Shown piece by piece: positions 6,850 to 12,616 of a stretch of DNA of 14,473 bases (positions within the stretch are counted from its first letter, which is position 1; every line of letters begins with the position of its first letter). Source of the DNA: JAWVZU01 sp033722075 (lineage in GTDB: Bacteria; Pseudomonadota; Gammaproteobacteria; Xanthomonadales; SZUA-38); NCBI GenBank assembly GCA_033722075.1, contig JAWVZU010000073.1, positions 1 through 14,473 on the forward strand, written 5' to 3'. The translations under genes and the position numbers were made by a program. Below the pieces are notes generated by a model. The model ran no database searches and had not been told where the DNA came from. It worked only from the letters and a program-made list of their open reading frames with translations.

Positions 6850-8940
6850 ATGGCCTCAGCCCGGTACAGGGGCGATTCCTCGCTGCACGAGCGGTTGCAG
6901 GAACTCAAGAAGCTGATCCCCGAACTCGAGGAGCAGGCGGATGAGCTGCGCCAATCGAAACACCTGCAGTCTGCGCTCTTCGAGATCTCCGAGCTTTCCC
7001 ACACCGCCCAGGACCTGGGTGAGTTCTTTGGTTCGCTGCATCGAATCATCGGCGGGCTCATGTATGCCGAGAACCTGATCGTTGCGGTGATCGAGCCGGA
7101 CAGCGGGGATATCCGGTTCGTGTACCACGCCGATGAAGCGGAACCGGATGTCACTGCCGACGACATGAACGAGTATCCCCAGGACCAGCTCCGAAAAGGG
7201 CTGACCTACTACGTCATCAAGGTCGGGAAGCTGATGCACCTTGATGGCGAGGGGATCCGTCGCGTCGAGCAGGAGGCCGGGATCAAGTCCATGGGGGAAC
7301 TGGCCCACGACTGGTTGGCGGTGCCGCTGCTGGATGGAGAATCCCCCTTCGGTGCGCTCCTCATCCAGAGCTACGATTCGTCGATCCGCTACAGCCGGGA
7401 AGACGAGATTCTCCTCGAGTTCGTCTGCCAGCACATCAGCTCCGCGCTGCAGAGAAAATGGGCCAGCGAAGCACTGCAGAAGGCCCACGACAAGCTCGAA
7501 GAACGGGTGGCGTTGCGTACCAGGGAACTTTCCGAGGCGGTCAGCGACCTGGAACGGGAGGTGACTGTCCGGAAACGCAGCGAGCAGATCCAGCACACGC
7601 TGCTGAAGATCGCGCGACTTGCCTCCGAGCGGATGGACATGCGGGATTTCTACAAGCACGTCCACGAGGCGATCGCCGGACTGATCGATGCCAGGAACAT
7701 CTACGTGGCCCTGGTTGACGATGGAAGCGGCATGCTTCGCTTCCCCTACAAGGTGGACGAGACCGAGACCGACTGGCCGGACGAACCGTTGCCCCCGGCA
7801 GAACAGGACGACGTCGGTCCGACGGTCGGCGTTCTGCGCAGCGGCGAGGCCTATCTGTTTCGCGCCGACGAAACGGGGTTCCCGGCGGGCGCGAAGGGCA
7901 AGCCGGCTGTCGCCTGGATGGGGGTACCGTTGAAGTCCGACGAACGGGTTTTTGGCGTACTGGCGGTGCAGAGCTACTCGCCGAATACCCGCTACAGCCA
8001 AAAGGACAAGGACCTTTTGAGTTTTGTCGGTCAGCACGTGGCCAGCGCGATCCAGCATCGGCATGACCAACTGACCATCGAGCGGGCCAGGCAGGAACTG
8101 GAGCACCGGGTTGACGAGCGGACGGAAGAGTTGCAGGAGGCGAATGATGCGCTTCGCGGCGCGCTTGACGAGCTGAAGTCGACCCAGGGCCAGCTGATCG
8201 AAGCGGAGAAACTCGCATCACTGGGGCAGCTCGTCGCGGGCGTGGCGCATGAGATCAACACGCCGCTGGGGGTCGTGATCACCGCGACGACGCACCTCCA
8301 TGAGAAGATCATGGATGCCGGCCTCGGGGACCAGTATGGGGCGACCTTCGACCTGATCCTGAAGAGCCTGGAACGGGCGACCAAGCTGGTGTCCAGCTTC
8401 AAGCTGGTCGGTGGCGATCCTTCCTCCGGCAGCCGACGCCGTTTCAACCTCCACGATTACCTGGACGCCAGCATGGTCTCCCTCGCTCCGATCATCGACA
8501 ACGCCGGTCATTCCATGACGATCCACTGCTCCGACGGGATCGAGATCGACGGCTATCCCTCGGTGATCGACCAGATCCTGACCAACCTCGTGACCAACTC
8601 GATCGTGCACGGATTCGGTGACGGGCGAATCGGAGCGATCCGGCTGGAGGCAGAACAGCAGGATGACGACGTCGTGATGGTCTATCGCGACAATGGCGTT
8701 GGTGTCACCGACGATGTCCGCCAGCGCATGTTCGAACCCTTCTACACCACCAGTCGATCCTCCGGCAGCACCGGGCTGGGCCTGCACATCGTGTTCAACC
8801 GGGTCAATCGCGTCGGTGGCCAGATCGACATCACCAGCGCCCCCGGCAAGGGGGTCCAGTTCGACATCCGGATGCCGCTGGTTTTTCCGGCCGGCAAGGT
8901 CAGCGGTGAAACGGCGCTGGAGGCAGCCGGAACCTACTGA
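6850..8940 (+). CDS. Soluble histidine kinase with two GAF domains
   Basis: This 696-residue protein lacks membrane segments and is probably a cytoplasmic sensor kinase. An N-terminal coiled coil (about 10-45) is followed by GAF-like domain 1 (about 50-203), a coiled-coil linker, GAF-like domain 2 (about 260-407), a second coiled coil, a HisKA-type dimerisation region with phospho-acceptor His467 in VAHEINTPLG, and an HATPase domain. The latter has the N box with Asn583 (TNLVTNSIVHG), G1 box DNGVGV (614-619), F box FEPFYTT and G2 box GSTGLGLHIV (639-648). All kinase residues look intact. The two GAF units are similar to each other. No receiver domain or response regulator is in the window, so it is an orphan here. 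The start is ATG 6850, with a modest CAGG upstream; a TTG at 6832 is in frame but less likely. The ligand is not known. Confidence 0.92.
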   Translation: MASARYRGDSSLHERLQELKKLIPELEEQADELRQSKHLQSALFEISELSHTAQDLGEFFGSLHRIIGGLMYAENLIVAVIEPDSGDIRFVYHADEAEPDVTADDMNEYPQDQLRKGLTYYVIKVGKLMHLDGEGIRRVEQEAGIKSMGELAHDWLAVPLLDGESPFGALLIQSYDSSIRYSREDEILLEFVCQHISSALQRKWASEALQKAHDKLEERVALRTRELSEAVSDLEREVTVRKRSEQIQHTLLKIARLASERMDMRDFYKHVHEAIAGLIDARNIYVALVDDGSGMLRFPYKVDETETDWPDEPLPPAEQDDVGPTVGVLRSGEAYLFRADETGFPAGAKGKPAVAWMGVPLKSDERVFGVLAVQSYSPNTRYSQKDKDLLSFVGQHVASAIQHRHDQLTIERARQELEHRVDERTEELQEANDALRGALDELKSTQGQLIEAEKLASLGQLVAGVAHEINTPLGVVITATTHLHEKIMDAGLGDQYGATFDLILKSLERATKLVSSFKLVGGDPSSGSRRRFNLHDYLDASMVSLAPIIDNAGHSMTIHCSDGIEIDGYPSVIDQILTNLVTNSIVHGFGDGRIGAIRLEAEQQDDDVVMVYRDNGVGVTDDVRQRMFEPFYTTSRSSGSTGLGLHIVFNRVNRVGGQIDITSAPGKGVQFDIRMPLVFPAGKVSGETALEAAGTY

Positions 8941-8969
8941 TCCAGAGCTTGCTGCTGTGGTGTTGCCAT

Positions 8970-8998
8970 TTGTAAATCCATAGCATGCTATCTATCAT
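8970..8998 (+). promoter_or_regulatory. Sigma70-type promoter of the marR-led operon
   Basis: TTGTAA (8970-8975) is followed by exactly 17 bases and then TATCAT (8993-8998), a four of six and a five of six match to the consensus. It predicts a start of transcription at about 9005-9006, at the regulator's ATG. It lies in the 65-bp gap after the histidine kinase gene and would drive all genes to the right edge. Confidence 0.55.
8980..8991. promoter_or_regulatory. Perfect 12-bp palindrome, probable MarR operator
   Basis: ATAGCATGCTAT is a perfect palindrome, wholly inside the spacer between the -35 and -10 elements. It resembles the SlyA-type MarR box TTAGCAAGCTAA. Binding here would block RNA polymerase, so autorepression of the regulator and its downstream operon is expected. 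Confidence 0.6.
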
Positions 8999-9005
8999 CG
9001 AAGGG

Positions 9006-9530
9006 ATGAGTGTCGACCAAGAGATTCTGACCGCCCTGCGGCGCATCATTCGCGCGACTGATCTTCATTCGCAGGAGCTTTCGCGCAGGTGCGGGCTGAC
9101 CGGTCCACAGCTGGTAGTGCTCGACTGTCTTGCGAGGCTGGATCAGGGCATTACGGTTTCGGAACTCGCCGAGTCCGTCGAGCTGTCACAGCCGACGGTC
9201 ACGGGTATCGTCAATCGCCTGGAGCGACGCGTAATGGTGAATCGTCGCCGGTCGGAGGAAGATCGGCGCCGGGTTCTGGTCACGATCACGGACGGTGGTC
9301 TGGAGGTGCTTCGGGCCGCCCCGCCGCGCCTGCAGCAGCAGTTCCTGGACCAGCTCGATTCCATGGAGGACTGGGAGCAGAACCAGATCTTGTTCGCGCT
9401 GCAACGGGTGGTGGCCATGATGGACGCCTCAGGCCTGGATGCCGCGCCGATGCTGGTCAACGGAGCGATTACCGAGGACCCGAACCCGACTTTCCCGCCG
9501 TCCCTGACCAACACCCGTCACGCAGGTTGA
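9006..9530 (+). CDS. MarR family transcriptional regulator
   Basis: This 174-residue winged-helix regulator is expected to be a homodimer that binds a palindromic operator and is released by a ligand or a redox or ionic change. The MarR core is seen in PQLVVLDCLARLDQG, ITVSELAESVELSQPTVTGIVNRLERR (recognition helix about 61-75) and the wing SEEDRRRVLVTITDGG, with the typical Asp-x-Arg of the family. A tail of about 30 residues after the core is rich in Pro and Asn. I chose ATG 9006 over ATG 8985, because the latter lies inside the palindrome, before the predicted transcription start, and neither has a well-spaced SD; a leaderless mRNA from 9005-9006 explains this. It heads a tightly packed operon, so it probably represses the transporter and biosynthetic genes behind it. 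Confidence 0.88.
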   Translation: MSVDQEILTALRRIIRATDLHSQELSRRCGLTGPQLVVLDCLARLDQGITVSELAESVELSQPTVTGIVNRLERRVMVNRRRSEEDRRRVLVTITDGGLEVLRAAPPRLQQQFLDQLDSMEDWEQNQILFALQRVVAMMDASGLDAAPMLVNGAITEDPNPTFPPSLTNTRHAG

Positions 9531-9532
9531 TC

Positions 9533-9970
9533 ATGCTGAATTTCCATCGGCCGCACCTAGCGGCCTCGCTCGCATCGTTGCTGTTCCTTTTGTCCTTTGC
9601 CGCGCAGGCCGTGCCCGCGTTTACCGAAGACGAACTCAGCGCGCCGGAGGGCCACGTCCTGGTCGACTGGAGTGGTTCGGAGCGAGTCGGTGATTTCGAG
9701 CTCCAGGTGAAGCGCCCCGGGGCGGAGACCTTTGTCACGGTCTATCGCGGGCCCGATACCGCTTCGTTCCGCAGTGGCCTTGCGGCAGGCGTGCACACCT
9801 ACCGGGTTCGAAACACGGAAGGGGAGTCGGGCTGGTCGGGGCTCCTTCGGGTTGAAGTGACCTATCCTGCCCAGAATGCGGCGTTGTCGTGGGTTGGTCT
9901 TGGCGTGGTGGTCTTTCTGGCCACGCTGTCCGCATTGCTGCTCGGCATGAAGCGAAGGGAGTCGCGATGA
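9533..9970 (+). CDS. Small secreted fibronectin-III-like membrane-anchored protein
   Basis: This 145-residue protein has a signal peptide (about 1-26, ending AAQA|VP), an extracytoplasmic domain of about 85 residues, one membrane helix (about 117-138) and a short positive tail KRRESR. The middle part has the pattern of a fibronectin type III domain: VLVDWSGSERVGDFELQVK, FVTVYRGPDTASFRSGLAAGVHTYRVRNTEGESGWSGLLRVEV, that is, beta strands with the Trp, the Tyr-x-hydrophobic-Arg strand and a final WSG strand. No catalytic motif is visible. It starts two bases after the MarR stop, with AGG six bases upstream, and its stop overlaps the symporter start (ATGA). It may help the transporter, sense ligand or stabilise the complex; this is inference. 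I do not recognise a named family. Confidence 0.75.
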   Translation: MLNFHRPHLAASLASLLFLLSFAAQAVPAFTEDELSAPEGHVLVDWSGSERVGDFELQVKRPGAETFVTVYRGPDTASFRSGLAAGVHTYRVRNTEGESGWSGLLRVEVTYPAQNAALSWVGLGVVVFLATLSALLLGMKRRESR

Positions 9971-11406
9971 CAGATACCACAGACATCAATTCTGCAGTTC
10001 TCAGTATCGAGACCGGACTGATCCTGCTTGCGATACTCAGTGTCGCTTGGGTCGGGCTCGGGATCTTCTGGGGGCGCAAGGCCAAGGACCTGGACGGCTT
10101 CATGCTGGCCGGGCGGAACGTGGGGCTTGCCCTGGGCGCGGCGACGGCGATGGCCACCTGGGTCACCTCCAACACGATCATGCTGGCACCGAAGTTTGCC
10201 CTCCAGATGGGCATCTGGGGCATGCTGGCCTACAGCACGGCGAGCTTCGGGCTGCTGCTTTTCGCTCCCATGGCCGAGCGCATCCGCTCGCTCATGCCGC
10301 ACGGCTACACCAGCGGCGACTTCATACGGCTCCGCTACGGGCGCTTCGCCTGGGTGCTGTTCCTGATTATCTCGCTGGTCTACTCGCTCGGCTGGCTGGT
10401 CTCCATGGCCATGGCCGGCGGCATCATGCTCGAGGCGCTTGCCGGTATCCCCTACGTCATGGGCATGTCGGTCATCGTCACCGTATGCGTGCTCTATACC
10501 CTGTTCGGTGGTCTCTACGCGGTCATCGGGACGGATTTCGTCCAGAGCATCATCATTCTGGTCGGGGTTCTGGTGGTCGGCGCCGTGGTGCTCTTTCAGC
10601 TCGACATGGAAGCAATGCACACGCACCTTCTGGCCGAGCAGCCGGAACTGCTGAACGTCCTGATGCCGGTTGCCCTGATCTCCCTGTTCAACAACATGTT
10701 CTTCGGCTTCGGCGAAATCTTCCACAACAACGTCTGGTGGTCCCGGGCCTTTGCGATGCGCCGCGGGGTTGCCGGCCGGGCGTACCTCCGCGCTGCACTA
10801 TTCTGGCTGCCCATCCCGGTGGCTGCAGGGTTCATCGGCCTGGCCGCGGGCGCACTGGGGATCAACGTTCCCGATCCGGACATGGTCGGACCGCTGGTAG
10901 CCAGCAAGCTGGTGGGCACGGTCGGTACGGCGCTCGTGTTCATCGTCGTGTTCTGCTCGCTGGCCTCCAGTATCGACAGCCTCTTGGCGGCGACGTCGGA
11001 TCTGCTGGTCCAGGATGTCTATCACAAGTGGCTGAAACCGTCGGCCGACGAAGCGATCCTGCGGCGTGCTTCGACCGCAGCGATCCTGATCCTCGGACTG
11101 ATTGCCTGGGCTCTCGCGGCGCCGCGCCTCGGAGATCTCATCCAGGTGCTGTTCCTTTCCGGGCCGCTGGTGGCCAGTGCCATCTGGCCGGTGCTGACCG
11201 GTCTGTACTTCAAGCGAGTGGGCCAGACGGCGGCGGCCGGCGGCATGTTGGCCGGCAGCATCGTGGGCCTGTTCTGCTATTTCAATCTCGGCTGGTACAC
11301 GGCCTCGCTCATCTCGGCGGCCGTTTCGATGGTGGTCGTGACCCTCGTAACCGCGTTGAAGCCGACCGAATACGAATTTTCCAGGCTCCAGGAGGGCGCC
11401 ATATGA
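9967..11406 (+). CDS. Sodium:solute symporter (SSS family)
   Basis: This 479-residue inner-membrane transporter belongs to the SSS family (LeuT fold, Na+-coupled uptake; relatives include PutP and OpuE for proline, PanF and DUR3). About 12-13 hydrophobic segments are visible. Family hallmarks are DGFMLAGRNVGL near the N terminus, GGLYAVIGTDFVQ (about 181-193, the SSS signature), NNVWWSRAFAMRR (about 254-266), and SSIDSLLAATSDLLVQDVY (about 334-352), a region whose hydroxyl residues help bind sodium in relatives. The start is ATG 9967, overlapping the previous stop as ATGA, with GGGAG five bases upstream; a more upstream in-frame start would overlap the preceding gene. The end overlaps the 40-residue peptide start. 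The substrate is not known; the operon suggests the compound made by, or used by, the downstream enzymes. Confidence 0.92.
   Translation: MTDTTDINSAVLSIETGLILLAILSVAWVGLGIFWGRKAKDLDGFMLAGRNVGLALGAATAMATWVTSNTIMLAPKFALQMGIWGMLAYSTASFGLLLFAPMAERIRSLMPHGYTSGDFIRLRYGRFAWVLFLIISLVYSLGWLVSMAMAGGIMLEALAGIPYVMGMSVIVTVCVLYTLFGGLYAVIGTDFVQSIIILVGVLVVGAVVLFQLDMEAMHTHLLAEQPELLNVLMPVALISLFNNMFFGFGEIFHNNVWWSRAFAMRRGVAGRAYLRAALFWLPIPVAAGFIGLAAGALGINVPDPDMVGPLVASKLVGTVGTALVFIVVFCSLASSIDSLLAATSDLLVQDVYHKWLKPSADEAILRRASTAAILILGLIAWALAAPRLGDLIQVLFLSGPLVASAIWPVLTGLYFKRVGQTAAAGGMLAGSIVGLFCYFNLGWYTASLISAAVSMVVVTLVTALKPTEYEFSRLQEGAI
11390..11396 (+). promoter_or_regulatory. Near-ideal Shine-Dalgarno site for the 40-residue peptide
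   Basis: AGGAGGG ends six bases before ATG 11403. It lies inside the end of the symporter gene and is the strongest ribosome binding site of this operon, strong evidence that the tiny gene behind it is translated. Confidence 0.75.
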
Positions 11407-11525
11407 ATTTCTCCATCGCAGCGCTCGAAATCCTCATCGGCGGCGCCCTCGTCATGACCGCCGGCGCCCTGGTCTGGCTGCTCAGCTTGTTGATTCGTGA
11501 CTATCTTCGCGGGGAGTTGTGGTAA
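11403..11525 (+). CDS. 40-residue single-pass membrane peptide
   Basis: The peptide starts MNFSIAALEILIGG and ends IRDYLRGELW. Residues about 5-31 form one hydrophobic helix, followed by a charged amphipathic tail. It has a near-ideal Shine-Dalgarno sequence, its ATG overlaps the symporter stop (ATGA), and its TAA stop overlaps the start of the carbamoyltransferase (TAATG). Such close packing and the strong ribosome site argue for a real gene. Its place directly behind the symporter suggests a small accessory subunit, as small membrane proteins accompany some SSS transporters (for example DUF4212 proteins); no homology is claimed. It could also serve to couple translation to the next gene. 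Confidence 0.75.
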   Translation: MNFSIAALEILIGGALVMTAGALVWLLSLLIRDYLRGELW

Positions 11526-12607
11526 TGAACGTCGAATTGGGACCCAATCCCCAGGCGGAAATCCTGAAGCCGCCGGCCGAGAGCAATTGCCAGCGCCCGG
11601 ATCCCCAGGGTCTGCTGGACCAGACCGCCAGCCTGAGCACGCTCCAGCGGTTTGCGCATGACAGCCTGATCTCAAGTCGCCAGGTCAGCCGGGAGATGGC
11701 TATCGACCTGGCTAGGCTGGCGGCGATCCTGGAGACCGCGGAGATCTCCGCTTATCGCCCGCTCTGGGGCAAGATCATCATTACCGCTTTTTTCGAGGCG
11801 AGTACGCGGACCAGGACCTCCTTCGAAAGTGCCGCGCTGCGGTTGGACGGCCGTGTCATCAGCATTCCCGATGGTCAGCTGACCGGCGTCAAGAAGGGCG
11901 AGTCCCTGGAGGACATTGGCGAAATGTTCAATGCGTACGGCGACCTGGTGGTCGTGCGCCATGGTGAGACGGATGCCCTCGACAAGCTGAGGAAGAACCT
12001 GAGAGTGCCCCTCATCAATGCCGGCAACGGCAGTGGTGAGCACCCGACCCAGGCGCTCGCCGACTGGTATACGCTGATGAAATGGCGGCCCGATCTGATG
12101 CTCGAGGAGCCACAGGGCCCGCCGCTGAATCTGGGCATTCTTGGTACGCCGGGCAGCATGCGAGCGGTGAAGAGCTTCCTGCTGCAGGCGCTCGAGTTCA
12201 AGGCGCACATCAATCGAATCATCCTGGTCTCCGACCTGGCCGATCCGCTCGGGCAGGACCTGCTGGATGCGATGGAGGCCAGCGACGTCGAATATGAGGT
12301 CACCAACGATATCCGCGAGGTTCTGCCCGACCTGGACGTCATCTACATGAATTCGATCGCCTTTCTCGGCGACAGCTACAAGGCGATGGGCGCACGCTAC
12401 AAGCTCAACGCCGACAGCAATCTCAAATCGGACGCCGTCATTCTCCACCCGCTGGCCCGGCTCGACGAGCTGGATACCAGCCTGGACGACACCGCCCACA
12501 ACCTCTATTGGGCCCAGGCGCACGGCGCCGTGTTCATCCGCCAGGCGCTGCTGATCGCGATGTTCAATCGCTTCGGCCGCCTCCCCGAAAACATCCCCTT
12601 AAGATAG
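11525..12607 (+). CDS. Aspartate/ornithine carbamoyltransferase-family enzyme with altered substrate site
   Basis: This 360-residue cytoplasmic enzyme resembles the catalytic chain of aspartate carbamoyltransferase (ATCase) but has about 41 extra N-terminal residues. The carbamoyl-phosphate site is intact: Ser93-Thr-Arg-Thr in FFEASTRTRTSFE, Lys123-Lys124-Gly-Glu, Arg145-His in VVVRHGE, and His173-Pro-Thr-Gln. Arg213 (GTPGSMRAVKS) matches E. coli Arg167. The acceptor site differs: the ATCase YMTRVQ loop, with Arg229 and Gln231, reads YMNSIA at 274-279, and HPLPR reads HPLAR (308-312). So it probably carbamoylates an amino group of something other than aspartate. It lacks the HCLP motif of ornithine transcarbamylase. 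ATG 11525 overlaps the preceding stop and has GGGGAG upstream. The asparagine-synthetase-like gene starts 9 bp downstream. A true pyrimidine-pathway pyrB is unlikely from both site and context. Confidence 0.85.
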   Translation: MNVELGPNPQAEILKPPAESNCQRPDPQGLLDQTASLSTLQRFAHDSLISSRQVSREMAIDLARLAAILETAEISAYRPLWGKIIITAFFEASTRTRTSFESAALRLDGRVISIPDGQLTGVKKGESLEDIGEMFNAYGDLVVVRHGETDALDKLRKNLRVPLINAGNGSGEHPTQALADWYTLMKWRPDLMLEEPQGPPLNLGILGTPGSMRAVKSFLLQALEFKAHINRIILVSDLADPLGQDLLDAMEASDVEYEVTNDIREVLPDLDVIYMNSIAFLGDSYKAMGARYKLNADSNLKSDAVILHPLARLDELDTSLDDTAHNLYWAQAHGAVFIRQALLIAMFNRFGRLPENIPLR

Positions 12608-12616
12608 AAGAAAGCC

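Noticed and set aside
6856..8106. A 416-codon open frame on the minus strand opposite the histidine kinase
   Set aside because: It lies fully within the well-supported GAF kinase; its translation has no family features and no Shine-Dalgarno site was evident.
8985..9005. ATG 8985 as the start of the MarR gene
   Set aside because: It lies inside the palindrome and upstream of the predicted transcription start, has no Shine-Dalgarno site, and adds residues not typical of the family.
10047..11525. A 492-codon plus-strand frame overlapping the symporter in another frame
   Set aside because: The symporter frame has hydrophobic segments and SSS motifs. The alternative is rich in Arg, Gly and His, as out-of-frame readings of GC-rich genes are. 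It only gains meaning at its end, where it coincides with the 40-residue peptide frame, which has its own ATG and ribosome site.
11525..12607. Calling the carbamoyltransferase pyrB or argF
   Set aside because: The aspartate-binding loop residues are missing, the ornithine-type HCLP motif is absent, and the neighbours are not pyrimidine or arginine genes.
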